Positions 21,922 through 33,216 of a DNA stretch of 64,000 nucleotides are shown in pieces. A program made the translations under genes and the position numbers. The stretch is from positions 1,302,001-1,366,000 of the forward strand of contig WHUZ01000012.1 in NCBI GenBank assembly GCA_015179045.1, given 5' to 3'. Each line of letters opens with the position of its first letter. The first letter of the stretch is position 1. The notes beneath the pieces are model-generated. The model had not been told where the DNA came from. It made no database searches and saw only the letters and a program-made list of their open reading frames with translations. The stretch comes from Kalaharituber pfeilii. Taxonomy: Eukaryota; Ascomycota; Pezizomycetes; Pezizales; Pezizaceae.

Positions 21922-21986
21922 AGAATTAAGACCGCGCTAACAGAGTGGCCTTATGAAGACCACTCTGTTAGCGCGGTCTTAATTCT
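21922..21986. repeat. Perfect hairpin with 27-bp arms
   Basis: The left arm 21922-21948 and right arm 21960-21986 are exact reverse complements around an 11-base loop. The core is ACCGCGCTAACAGAGTGG. It lies inside the Harbinger-like element near its right end and is GC-richer than its surroundings. Confidence 0.85.
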
Positions 21987-22341
21987 AGGCCAGGGACCCA
22001 TGTCGGTATCTAACCAATTCAGCTCCGTTGCTGTCGCAACAAGTCCACAGAATTAAGGCCGGCAGGGTTGCAAAATCCCTCTAATTTGTACACTCAAAAA
22101 GTTACATTTGAAGTGAGGAAGCCTAATTATAGCCCGGCTAGTAAGTACTTCCGACATAGAGTAATCAGATGCATAACGCTCGTCCTTTGGGCATAAGTTT
22201 AGCCATTTGCGAGCAAGCATCGGCCAATTGCTTAGTGAGGTGGGACCTAGGATTGAAAGGGACAACAACACCATATTAGTTCTCTACACAAAACTAAAAC
22301 CCTGGTATCTTCAACAACAAAAAACAACAATAACATTCACG

Positions 22342-23195
22342 ATGACCACTTTCTTTGACACCGCAAAGCGCAGCTTCAAGAACGTTACAGTTGATGAAGA
22401 CAATGGAATCGACACCACTGAGTTTCTGGAAGCCGCGGAATCTGTTGTTGCCCTCTTCGGTGGGTTTGAATTATTGCCCCCTGAATAAGCTCCAAAAGTG
22501 GCTTTTCGGAACAAAATTGCTAATAAATTACCAACACAGATTTGCTGGGCTCCGCAGCTTTCAAGCCCGTTCAGTCAGATATGACTGGAAATATTACTGT
22601 ATGTTTGACAGGCAAAGCCTTCAATTGGCACCCCGAAAACAGCTAAGGGGCTGACTATTCACTTCTGCAGAAAATCCGGAATGCCCAGAATGACATCGGG
22701 GGAGATGCAGCCACCACTCTTCAAAAGCTCACCACTGCAGAGCAGAACGCGGGCAAGAAGACTGCTACAGAAGGACTTTTATGGTTGAACCGGTATGTGT
22801 ATCCCACATTACTTGAACTCTCCATTGTCAACATTCCCATTCCTCCATTGCTCCTTCCAATTGGGGATTTGAATTTGCACGTTACTGACGCCCTCAATAA
22901 ACTTAGTGGCCTTGAATTCACTGCGCAAGCCCTCCGCAACAATCACAGCAGCAGCACAGAGGAGCTCTCCATCTCCTTCACCAATGCCTATAAGGGCACT
23001 TTACAAAAGCACCACAACTTTGTCGTCAAAGGAATTTTCTCCGTTGCCATGAAGGCCTGCCCATACAGGAAAACCTTTTATGAGAAACTCGGCAATGACC
23101 AGGCCGCCGTGCAGACCGAGTTGGCCGAGTGGCTCAACGCCCTGGAGAGGATCGTCAGTGTCTTGAACGACTACTACAAGAGCATCAAGATCTAG
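22342..23195 (+). CDS. Glycolipid transfer protein
   Basis: Cytosolic all-helical carrier of glycosphingolipids between membranes. Exons are 22342-22459, 22540-22598, 22671-22792 and 22907-23195; the 195 residues match the usual GLTP size of about 200. Conserved pieces are VVALFDLLGSAAFKPVQSDM, then TGNITKIRNAQ (the Asp-x3-Asn-x2-Lys sugar-headgroup site), TEGLLWLNRGLEF (stacking Trp), LQKHHNFVVKGIF (headgroup His) and AMKACPYRKTFYEKLG. All four exons are needed; reading through any intron brings stops. Exons 2 and 3 are short, so a simple ORF search sees only the last part. The C-terminus ends KSIKI. The Harbinger-like element sits just upstream and may lie in the promoter. Confidence 0.93.
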
Positions 23196-24201
23196 GTAGT
23201 CGCGCTTACCTTCTTTCCTTTGTTTGTATGGAAAAGGCGAACTTGGATTTCCGATAGCGACATGCAGCGAGTTTTCTTTCTAATCCAAAACTATGAAGGA
23301 GGAGATACCGATTGGTGCATGCATGCATATAATATATGGTTCCTTATCCTTTATACCATGAATATTCGTTGCTGCAATGTCTAGATAGCCTTGGCTAACC
23401 CCTCTCGTCGCAATTGAAACCTTTCGATATATTTTCTAGATAAGATAATTCTAAAGATGGATCTAATATATCAGATGATGCCCTTATGAACTTGTAACAA
23501 CACTGACTCTCATACCCATCCTCTTCTGTCACGTGCCCAAAAAGGCAAGCCAGACTAGCAACTATTGAATGTCATTAGAGTTGTTACCTGTATTCAAAAC
23601 CCTTCTCATGATCGAGCCAACTGTAGGAGATCTTATAATAGCATGGCTGAGCTTGTTATAAGATCGTACAATATCTACATTTATGTAGAGTACAGCACTG
23701 GTATACGATTACGTTATGATACCCATTCTGTCAGGTTAGCAGCGAACCCTATATTCCACACGCACTATTCAGCAATGGAGACTATGTATTCTCTATTAAA
23801 AGAGATCGTGTGGCGTTCACTCCTGGCTGTGCTACAGCTGAGGAGGTTGACGGACTGGGATGTACTTGCATGTATTGCCTCTACAATAAGCTCTCAAGAT
23901 GTTACACTTGATGCTAACCTGAAAGGGGCTCTTGGCATTCCAACATTACCAGTTTTGGGTGTTTACATGTCGCCATGCCAGTCAACTGCAGGCTATTTAG
24001 TATAGCATGTCGATTGAATGTACCGTGAAGCTCAATCCCGAGCCTAGGGAGCTTGTAGATGCCCTGTCGTTGTTTTCTACAATTGAATCTTATGGAACCG
24101 GAGCATATTGTCCATCCTATTCCGTTGATGATGCTGGACAACCCTATTCCCAAGCTCAAATTCCGGAATATATCTTCACCAAGCTATAGCTGAGCTGGAT
24201 A
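23196..24201. other. Region of unassigned fragments downstream of GLTP
   Basis: Frames such as 23776-24005 and 24007-24189 (ESYGTGAYCPSYSVDDAGQP) have protein-like composition but no recognised family and no clear exon structure. They may be remnants of the decayed sequence that fills 23.5-27 kb. Confidence 0.35.
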
Positions 24202-24402
24202 TTACATAGTAGAAAACTTCGCCTTCTCTTGAACCCATTCTACCACCCCATCCACCTTACACCTCCAGCAATCATTCGACAACAGCTTCAGCAGCCTCTC
24301 CAGCAGCCGCAAGGGCACTTCGCGTGCCACATGAAACGAGCGGAAAAATGAGGGTCTCAAGACTACTAGTAATGCATTATGCCCTACACCGGATAGGTTG
24401 TA
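24202..24402 (-). pseudogene. C-terminal coding fragment of an unrecognised protein
   Basis: The minus strand reads NLSGVGHNALLVVLRPSFF, RSFHVAREVPLRLLERLLKL and LSNDCWRCKVDGVVEWVQEK, then AKFSTM and TAA at 24204-24202. The composition (amphipathic Leu/Arg helices, Cys-Trp-x-Cys) is strongly protein-like. The frame is closed by TGA just upstream of YNLSG and I find no good acceptor, so either the upstream exons are decayed or the junction escapes me. No start codon was found. Family unknown. Confidence 0.4.
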
Positions 24403-25359
24403 TCAGCTTAATAAGGTGAACTTTTACCATATCACTGGGATATTTGAAATTGTTAAGTTCTTAGGATGTGGGGCTTTGAATGAAACGGTGAACAGAGACA
24501 AAGGAGACGTGAAGTTGCTCCAAACACACATTTAGGACGTCATGGATCGTTTTTCTGCACTTTATTATTCGAGGTGTCATCTTGAAAGCAGGATTCAATT
24601 TGTTTTGCGGGTGAACGCAACTGGACGAAATCGAATAAGGATAAGTAATACCTACTGGTCTCGATGGTAAGCCATGTCATGGTTTTTGATTTACCGAAGC
24701 AATCCTGCACATGCTATATGAACGCATGGAATAGCAGCTTAAAAGTTGCGGCAAAGGTAGGTCTTGAGTTTAAGAGCGTTGCGTGTTTTTTTTCCAAGAA
24801 TGTTGTTGTTTGAGGATAGAGGATCTTTGAGTATGCCGTTTGTTAAGTAGTTTTATTCGACAGCCGCCCATTAGTAGTAAAATAATAAATATTCCCAAAT
24901 CAGGTACCATAACCAACACCACAACCATCCGGTTAAGTGTAGACCATAAACCTAAAACTACGCTTAGGTCCCAACACTCCTATTTCCTGGATATAGATGG
25001 TGGTGTATTCATTCAGAAGGAAAAGTTGGATGAGGTTAAAACCAAGCTAACTATCGCAGTGTATAACTATAGTTGCTATGGTAAATACATGACATATGCC
25101 TGTTTATATACATCGTACCGAGTATATTTGAAAACTTGACGGTCTGTGAAACTGATCCTGTGTTGACCCTTTGTCAGGGTAATAAATGGGTCTTGGCCTC
25201 CCATTTCATTCTGTGGACATCACAGTTCCGAGATTACCAGCGAGACACAGAATCAGAAAGCAGAAATACCGTACCTAATTATTGCGATCTTCCAGAGTTC
25301 AGCACCTCCGCACTGTGAATACATATTCATCTAATTCTTCTGTATCAAAAATCCCATCA

Positions 25360-26440
25360 TCATATGAATTATATATTTTGGCAGCCCCATTTGCAGGGAC
25401 TGTCATCCTGGTCACTGGAGCCTCCGGAGGTACACCCGTTGGTTTTGTTCTAGCCTTTACTGCTTCTGAGTTTCATTCTGGCCTTATCCATTTGCTGTAT
25501 AGTTCGTTCTTCTTGACTTGAAAGGATTAGCAGTTGATCCCCAACCTTGCGATGATCGTATTAGTAGAACTGAGTTGGACTATGATACCCGTCAGTTATA
25601 CCCTGTTTACAATCCCATCCCTTCTTTACAAGAGGTTTATCATTAATGAACGGGCCACATAGGAATAACGCTAGGAACATCGAAGCTAGTCAGGCTCATT
25701 CTACCCCATCTCAGTCTTGTTCACACGTTCCTGTGAGGCCTGGGGACATAACAATTTCCAAGGGCTAAGATGGGTCACTTGTTTTGTCCTTGCATACATA
25801 GAGAGCTCATGGCTCAGGGCTAGGAATGCTAGGTAACACCTTTTCCTCTCTACACCCCTGTCGTATGCGTACTATATCTGGAAACAATTGAGATATTGTT
25901 CTGATACTAGTTTTGCTGTCGCTCATGAAGATACTTATGGGTATTTGTTTTCAGCCAATATGTTGATTGTCGATGCACATGCATCATATGCCGGCCAGAT
26001 TTTCATAGGGTCTGGACTAACCTATGCTATATTCGGTGTTTCATCTTATGCAAGACCGCCCCCGACCACTCCCATACAGACATTTTTTGATAAAGGAACA
26101 CAAGCCTGAGAAAATCCATTGCTCAGCTACATCTGCATCCAAACGCATCTTCATACCCAGTCACTGCCGTCACCATCTCATGCTCTGCTAGTGCTTCCCT
26201 ATCAGCAGATGAAGGTCAGATGATGCTTGTATACAAGTTGACCTGTCCGTTTCTGGCGGCCTAAGGAAGGCTGTCATTGCTGCCCTTGATTCCTATGAGT
26301 ATCTTGATACACTAGTAATTAATTATGGGGTGCTAGACCCCGTGGAGTGAGTATCGGAGGGTAATGATGTACAAGGAAGCCTTGATGGGTGGAAAAGGAG
26401 CTTCGATATCAATTTCTTTTCGGCTCTAGGGCTTGGTATG
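25360..26440 (+). pseudogene. Short-chain dehydrogenase/reductase relic (sepiapterin-reductase-like SDR)
   Basis: An exon near 25360-25430 encodes APFAGTVILVTGASGG, the Rossmann glycine motif, ending at a possible GTACAC donor. About 790 bp later, 26219-26440 encodes DACIQVDLSVSGGLRKAVIA and ALDSYEYLDTLVINYGVLDP. The frame then meets a TGA (26348-26350) and continues VSEGNDVQGSLDGWKRSFDI and NFFSALGL, the conserved N(A/H)G strand and the 'W...FDVN.FSA' helix of this SDR group. The TGA stands where Arg or Gly is usual, so CGA to TGA is a likely cause. No Tyr-x3-Lys catalytic block is recognisable downstream, and the start is missing. The spacing between the halves is too long for an ordinary intron here. 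A broken gene fits best. Confidence 0.6.
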
Positions 26441-28406
26441 TTGACACTTCGTTTTAACTCGTTTAATCTTTGTTCTCATTAAATGCTCCTTGAGAGCAAA
26501 CAATCTTGAGAGTGGAAACATAAGTGACACCAAGAGGGTTGTTGGTGAGAGTGGTAAGCAAGCATGCTGCTGGGTAGATCACTAAGATATGACTGCTTTC
26601 TCAGTTATTCAAGTTTAAATATGAGTGCGCACCTATTATTTCTCCCCTCCCCTCATGCTTTTGTCAGATCTAGAGCAGCCTTTCCTTCACCTGGATATAG
26701 TGCTTGGCCATCTTACTGTTTACTGATTGCATGAGAACGGTGGCTTAAAGGTGAAAGCTGCTATCCCAGGACTACGCAAGATGAAAGAGCAGAATCGTGT
26801 TCCCCTCTTCTGGAACTGCTGTTACCGCATATATGCGTTCCCCAACCACCACTGTAACTTCAAGGCATCTTTGCTACGCTCTACCTCTACACGTAGCGTC
26901 CTACTACTGTCCACAGCCCAGTCATACCTCGTGCGCGGATATTCAACGCATATGCCGCACGTCGACCCAACCAAACATGAACCGTGATATAGGCCGAATG
27001 GGGTCCATACAGTGCTGCGAAAGCAGCTATGAATAGTATTTGTAGAACCCTGGCTATAGAGGAGTCGGATATTACTAGCATCTTCCCCCCAAGAGTTATA
27101 GGCAAGTGCTGCGAAGTTTTGCTGTGAAGGCGGGAAAGGAATTACCAGGACAATTCTTCAAGTTTAGCCTCACTTGCAGACGCCTTCTTCAGATACTGAA
27201 AAATTATTCGATAGCTGAGATACGGAAGAACTTAGGGAATACCATTAAACCCCAAGGCAGGCCGCATCGGTGGGGCTATATTACAGGTCACACAATATGG
27301 AAAGGTGTGAATCTGATATCCTACAGAGAGTTAAAGCCAATATGCACAACACAGTATTTACTTTTCATTTTCAATACATTTATTGAACTCTCAAGATATG
27401 TATAGCAAATAGAATCTTGCATGTACCTGTGACTATCCATAACTTCATGTCAGTAAATGTATTTAATATATTTCCATGAAGCAGTGAAAGTAGATGGATG
27501 ATCAGGGTAGGCTTCAGGTGAAAGATGAAAAGTTTTTTTAATCCTCATGCAAGTCGCACAACGACTGTCGGTATTAGCATGGATATAGTTGCATCATTAG
27601 GCCCTAAGGGTGAGGCTCTCATGTGACGATGAGGGGCAGAGCCTCAGCAAGAATTGCGGGAGGAAAGATTAAATATTTCTCACCTAAATGGTTTGTTAAG
27701 TCAAGAGTTGGCATGACTATTAGATTTTTCTATTTATCTATATCATCACCCCTTAAGGAATATTGTCAGCTCCAACAATTCCCGACAGCAACTAGAGCAG
27801 AGGAATGATCATGGGAAAAGTGAAAAGAAGGTACGATAAAGATTCAGAAAGTCCGTTTGGCTAGGACAGGTCAATCACCACGTCGAGGACGCACCTTGTG
27901 GGTGACATCCTGGAAAATAAGATAGGGGCGACACAGATGTTCATCATGATAGCTTTGTGGTGGATAGGCAAAGAGGGGGAGGAGAGAAGGGGAAGGGAGT
28001 GGAAACATACTAGTTAATAGTTTGCAATTACGAGATTACGGGATTGAGAGATAGTGTCGTCAGCCGGCATGTCGTCTAAACATACATAACTCTGGTTCTG
28101 GACGGGCAAATGGTGAGCCGGTGTTCAGATGTTGGTGGTAGTTGATGGTTGGTGAAGTAGAAGGGGAGTATTGAGAAGTAGGGGAGAATTTTCGCGGCGC
28201 CAAGGCCGAATAATGAACTTGCCCATATAAGACTAGTCTGTATGGGCGCTGCTGGAGAGCATTGCATTACCCTGAGGCCTACCATTGTCGGATCGCAACA
28301 TCTCCCGCAGCTACCACAACGCAGCATTAAACAAACAAATACATACATACTTACAGTACATACTTCACATTCCATCTCATACTCAAAATTCCACACAACT
28401 CCACCA
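26441..28406. other. Intergenic/decayed sequence upstream of COX16
   Basis: Several 60-100 codon frames without family motifs. ACCCTGGCTATAGAGGAG at about 27047-27064 resembles the tip of the pogo-type MITE family seen at 12.9 and 60.7 kb. The last 200 bp before COX16 are C/A-rich, as is common in fungal promoters. Confidence 0.4.
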
Positions 28407-28872
28407 ATGCCTGTCTTTACCCGCAAAAAGTTCCTCTCCACCGCCCCTGCCTCTGGGACGACCCTCTTCAACCGCCTCGCCATGCGCTACCGTGCCTCAC
28501 TCTCCCGGCACCCCTTCCTGCTCTTTGGGCTGCCCTTCATCAGCACGATTGTTGCCGGCTCCTTCTTCCTCACGCCGGCGACAGCGCTACGGTACGAGAA
28601 GCACGACAGGAAGGTGAGAATGATGTCACAGGAGGAAGCCATGGGGCTTAGCAAGGACAGGAGGAGGTTGGATTTGAATGAGGAGTATTATGTGAGTCTT
28701 TTATTTATTATTCATCTGGGGCGTTTCTGGTGGACCTAGTCGGCTAGGTGGGCTGAGTGAGTGGGCTAACATTGGGGTTGTGAATCTACAGCGCCTCGCG
28801 GCAAAGGACCTTGAGAATTGGGAGAACAAGAGGGTCGAACGGCTTCCCGGCGAGCACGACGGCATTTTGTAG
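28407..28872 (+). CDS. COX16: Cytochrome c oxidase assembly protein COX16
   Basis: Small inner-mitochondrial-membrane factor needed to build cytochrome oxidase. Exons 28407-28691 and 28792-28872 give 121 residues, the usual fungal length. The protein starts MPVFTRKKFLST, has a basic N-terminal stretch (NRLAMRYRASLSRHPF) and one membrane segment (LLFGLPFISTIVAGSFFLT). The family tail follows: ALRYEKHDRKVRMMSQEEAM, GLSKDRRRLDLNEEYY, then RLAAKDLENWENKRVERLPG after splicing. The intron has GTGAGT, GCTAAC and ACAG, and without it the frame ends in an unrelated VSLLFIIHLG tail. Tail-to-tail with the Brl1/Brr6 gene, 600 bp apart. Confidence 0.93.
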
Positions 28873-29472
28873 CTTTGCTCTAGGCCAGAAGCAGTCTAAC
28901 ATCGGGATATACTGATCACAAAACAACAAACGACATGCATAGCGACTTGGAGGACGACTCCACTCAATTCTGTAATACTACTTGTATACTTATATGTTTA
29001 TTCCTCCCCCAACTTCTGAAGGTTACGCCAGCGATATGAAGGTTAGGGGGTACGGGATATCATTTTGCATATGGAAACGGCGTTGGAGATTTTGTACTAG
29101 TTTATAATTTACATTGGTTTGTCATCATCGGATATTTGATAATTTCTCGACGCAATACAGCAGATGCAGACTATAATACAAAGAAAGAAAAGAAATTTGA
29201 TGTATGAAACTTCCAGTCCCTGGACTCCAATACACAATTTATCCTTTGAACCTAACCCAGCCGCGCCCTACCTCGTATATTACATGTTAAGTGCAAAGAG
29301 AGTAAAAAGAGCGAATATAAAGGGAGTGAGAAAAGAAGAAACAAGCATTTATAACAAAAATTCTCGTAATGATTTCTCGTAAACTCTGCGGATAGAGGAA
29401 GTAGTAAGAAAGTAAAAGAATGATATTGATTCATAGCGACGTAACAAAATACTCGAACCTCAACCAGGTGCC
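28873..29472. other. Convergent 3' intergenic space
   Basis: 600 bp shared by the 3' ends of COX16 (+) and the Brl1/Brr6 gene (-). AT-rich; no gene or repeat recognised. Confidence 0.5.
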
Positions 29473-30943
29473 CTAATTCAGCTGCTTTTGCCCCTTTCGA
29501 GTTGGGGTACTCGGCATCTGCGGTATAGTCCTATACATCGATGGAGCAGCACTAGGCATGTGCGAAGGAACATGAAACGGTACATGAGGATTCCATACTG
29601 GATGCACAGGTGTGGGAGGTACCGTTGGGGGTGGTGGTGGTGGTGGTTGTGGAATATAGGGCGGCTCGGCGGCCATTTTTGACCGGTAGATTCCAAAGGC
29701 TGTGTTTGTGAAGACAAGGGTGCCGAAGAAGAGCATCAGGCAGAAAAACTGAAAAGGTCTTGAGTTAGCTAGGCGTTCCACGTAGGAATAAAACAGGAAA
29801 CACACCATTGCCTTATAGCTAATAGGCTCTATTAAGCTGTTGAGGATTTCCGCGAATGTTTGCGCAGAGACTCTGGCCCTTCCAACCTCTGCTGGATCCA
29901 AATGCATGCACGTTTCCCATTCGAGACACAGTGGCTCCAGAGCTGGTACTCTGTATTCAGAGTCACATCTATTTGCTTTGAATTTTTGCGTGCAATCCTC
30001 GATTTGTGTGAGCCGCCTGGTAATCGTTTGCCGAACTTTGGTATCGACATCGGCTTGGATTGTTCTGAGGAAGCTCAGCACAAGGTATAAGACCACCATG
30101 ACGATGAAAAGGTTGAAGAATAATTGCAGATATGAGGATGCCAGCACGGGAAAGTGATGGTCCCATTTACTCCCGGCCCTGACCTTCGGTGGCAGTGGCG
30201 GAACTTGAGGCATTGAGCCTTCATCGGATGTGTCGTCATTTTCATCGTCATCACCGTATTCGCTTCTGCTTCCGGCTTTTGGGGAGCCAAAAATGTCTCG
30301 CTCCGAGAGATTCCTTTGTTTCCGTTTCTGCACCCGCTTCCTCGATGCCTCGGTGAATTTTCCTCTTCTGAGCTCGCCTCTTCCAGAAACTCTCTCTGTA
30401 GTTGTTGACAAAATGCCCTCCATGTTGCTGTTTGACATTCGCACCCCATGCAGAGTTGGAGTTGCATCTGGTGTTTCATCTTCCTCGTGACGTTCTGGTG
30501 TGGGAAATGGTTCCTTCTCCGTACATTTTTTGATACTCGGGGGGAACAAGTTTGTTCTTGGGTTAGTGAATGAACTGCTTTGGAAGAGTGGTGTGGTAGT
30601 GGGTAGTGGATTATCATTGGGATTACGAGTTAGCGTATCGAATCCACCAAAAAGCTGTCGTGATGGAGTTGCGAATATCGATTGTGTTGACGATGGTGTA
30701 GCGAATACCGAAGGTTTTGTAGGTGATACAAAGTTGTTTTGGGCACCTATAAGCATAAGACTGTTAAAAGAAAGAGAATTTCTAGAACAGGCGAGACTGA
30801 TCATGTAATAACTTACGAAAACTTTGAGACCCATCATGCATCGAATTCTTGAGCGCTCCTAGGTGGAAAGGTGAATTTGGATTGGGGATGCTCTTTCTCT
30901 CCCATTCAAAGTCCATGGGGCTCTCATTTGTACGTCGCTCCAT
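29473..30943 (-). CDS. Brl1/Brr6-family nuclear envelope protein
   Basis: Integral protein of the nuclear envelope/ER involved in nuclear pore assembly and membrane lipid balance. Exons 30943-30817, 30746-29806 and 29748-29473 give 447 residues. The start MERRTNESPMDFEWERKS is the family opening and lies in exon 1; a reading that begins at 30837 misses it. The N-terminal 200 residues are Ser/Thr/Pro-rich with an acidic patch. The Brl1/Brr6 domain follows: a membrane segment (LQLFFNLFIVMVVLYLVLSF), four luminal cysteines in the block IEDCTQKF ... NRCDSEYR ... PLCLEWETCM that form disulfides, an amphipathic helix (FAEILNSLIEPISYKAM), and a second membrane segment (CLMLFFGTLVFTNTAFGIY). The tail is proline-rich. 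The second intron is 57 bp, in frame and free of stops. Confidence 0.92.
29749..29805 (-). other. 57-bp in-frame intron in the Brl1/Brr6 gene
   Basis: Donor GTGTGT, branch-like GCTAACT, acceptor TTTTCAG. Because 57 is a multiple of three and has no stop, the retained form would still be translated, adding 19 residues between the amphipathic helix and the second membrane segment. Confidence 0.7.
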
Positions 30944-33126
30944 TGCGGGCAGCAGATGCGCTGTCTACAAAAGCAGGAATGCTAAGTGAAGTTGCCGTGC
31001 AGGGGTTTGTTCAAAATCTACCAATTTTGGGATTTGTGACGTGCGGCTCTCCGGGCTGTAGCTGCGGGTGCACGACGCGGTCGTAGGAAATACTAGTCTG
31101 TCGATCTTGCAAGCGGGTTGAGGTCAATCGGTTGTTACCGAGGAGTAGAACAAGGGAGTGAAGAGAGAGCTGCTGGTGACTGGAGACTGGGGGCGGAGGC
31201 AGAGGCTGGAGGAAGCCTGAAGTTAGGATGGACGGACCTTTGCATCTCCAGATGCCGGCGCAGCGGTTCGAGACTGGGCGAGCGTGGTGTTCGCGGCTGC
31301 AGTTCCAATCGTGTCGCGTGTGGTCGCTTAGTCAGCGAAGATTTCACGTGGTGATATGAGGCTTAGCGGTAGTACTCACTTGATTAATTTTCCGCCAAGC
31401 GATAACGCGAATGCAAGGACAGTTTTTCTAGAACTGCAGAAACTGTAATGTTACACCAATTGCAACCGTTCCTGCTGACCGTCAAAGTTTCACGAGGGAC
31501 GTGTGCCCTGCCTGGTTGACAGATGATATACGGCCATAAGCAGCTGGCCACTCGCAGTGTCAACTATCTAGCAGCACGTCTGCAGCACAGAAAAACAGTT
31601 GAGCTCACCTAAATAACATACTGTATGCATCACCACCTCTCAGTTGCGAAGTGACTACTACTACTACGGTAAAGTACTTATATATCCAGTCTCATGCCCG
31701 TATGTGCAATGTGGGAGGTGCTCCTGACTCCTGACAAGCGGTTCATGCACATGCACATGCATATCACGATCATGACACTCTCCTGCTGTACAGAGCATCC
31801 TGTACCTTGAAACCCTGGCCAATTGCGATTGTTCTACGGCTTGATGATCACACAAGAGGGATTGAGATGGTAGAGAAGAGGCACTGAACACTGGGAACTG
31901 TACAGAGGTTTGGTTGATCGAATTGTTGGAGTGTATCGTATCCATTGCTATTCCAAGCATCCAAGCATCCCAGACGCCGAATACAGGCTAACAAAACAAG
32001 CCTATCCAATACTGTGCGAAGCGCAGCAACGTGTGGGACGGAACTAAGTGGCGATTCACCATTAAGCGTGAGACGCATTGGCCATCTATTTTTGTCGATT
32101 TCTGGATTACCAAGTGTCAAAAGTAACCTATGATATGAGGATCTATCATAGACGGGTGGCAATCGTTAGTAGTCACGACCACTTGACCGTCGGCTGTATG
32201 CACTGAGGTGCGGCTCATCTACTAGTAGTATAGTTCTGGCACTTGACGCAGTTGAAATGCCATCGCTGTTGAAGAGCGCCGCCCGACAGTCGCACAGAAT
32301 TACTTGCCCGAGACCAGCGCCCCTTTCCCACACTTTTCTGGATGCATTTAGCGCTCTGACTTTGCTGCTACCGTGATGACATTTGGACCATCTTGCTAGT
32401 TTTTATTCGCCCACAAAACCGCAGAAAAGACATCTCATGAGCTGGCATGCAGAGAGCAAGTTGGTTTGAGTTGGACATTCCTAATATATCCCAAGTCTCA
32501 CTGTTTAAAACCTTGCCCTTACCGATTACTCCTTTATTATTCCCAGTCCTCCTTCATTCCTCAATGTCCCGAAGCATCAGCATGTGCATATGTCGGATGG
32601 GAATGCTCCAACTTGGCCTATCATGCTCACTGTGATAAGCGTAAGCTTCGCTCAGCCTATTCATTTCTGAGAGCGAGATCAGCTAATTGCGTATAACCGG
32701 TCACATTACAGGAATTGATCGTGTTATGTCGATGAATAGCTGTACAGACCGGCTATGATTGCTTAACTTAATGCCTCGCCAAATGTCTCGATATTGGATA
32801 TATCATACCCTTGCAATAATTTTAGAATATGGCCGATACAGGCCCATCATCTATCCCCTTGTACAATTTCAATTAGCTAAACGTGATACAGTCACTGCTT
32901 AACTGGGCGTTGCTATGCAGATAATGCGTTCCCGAGAGCATCCACAGCCGACGAACTATAAGTATTGTGGCGGTACTTAGGAGTCATCTTTGACCATAAT
33001 CTGATTTTTATACATCCTCCTTATAGACTGGTGTGGTGCTTTCCACGTTTGACTCTGTTCTCGTGCCCAGGCTCTCTTGAGAACAGTTTGACTCTGTCTA
33101 TGTATAGGAGAAATATAAAGTTAACT
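30944..33126. other. Intergenic region upstream of the Brl1/Brr6 gene
   Basis: About 2.2 kb with short frames on both strands but no family motifs or intron-linked series. Nothing else supported. Confidence 0.5.
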
Positions 33127-33216
33127 AGAGAACCGTACGTCCCTAGAGAACCGTACGTCCCTAGAGAACCGTACGTCCCTAGAGAACCGTACGTCCCTAG
33201 AGAACCGTACGTCCAT
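33127..33216 (+). repeat. 18-bp tandem repeat, five copies
   Basis: Unit agagaaccgtacgtccct. The first four copies are identical and the last differs by one base near its end (CCAT for CCCT). The unit contains the palindrome CGTACG and stays open in a frame on both strands, giving REPYVP or GSLGTY peptide repeats, which I treat as artefacts. Confidence 0.9.

Larger units (their letters stand above)
21356..22082. mobile_element. 727-bp PIF/Harbinger-like element with AAT target duplication
   Basis: The exact inverted tips AGAGGGATTTTGCAACCCTG (left) and CAGGGTTGCAAAATCCCTCT (right) are flanked on both sides by AAT (21353-21355 and 22083-22085). A 3-bp AT-rich duplication is typical of PIF/Harbinger. 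Inside is a transposase N-terminal fragment and a perfect 27-bp-arm hairpin. The perfect 20-bp tips suggest a recent insertion. The right tip lies about 260 bp upstream of the glycolipid transfer protein ATG. Confidence 0.8.
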
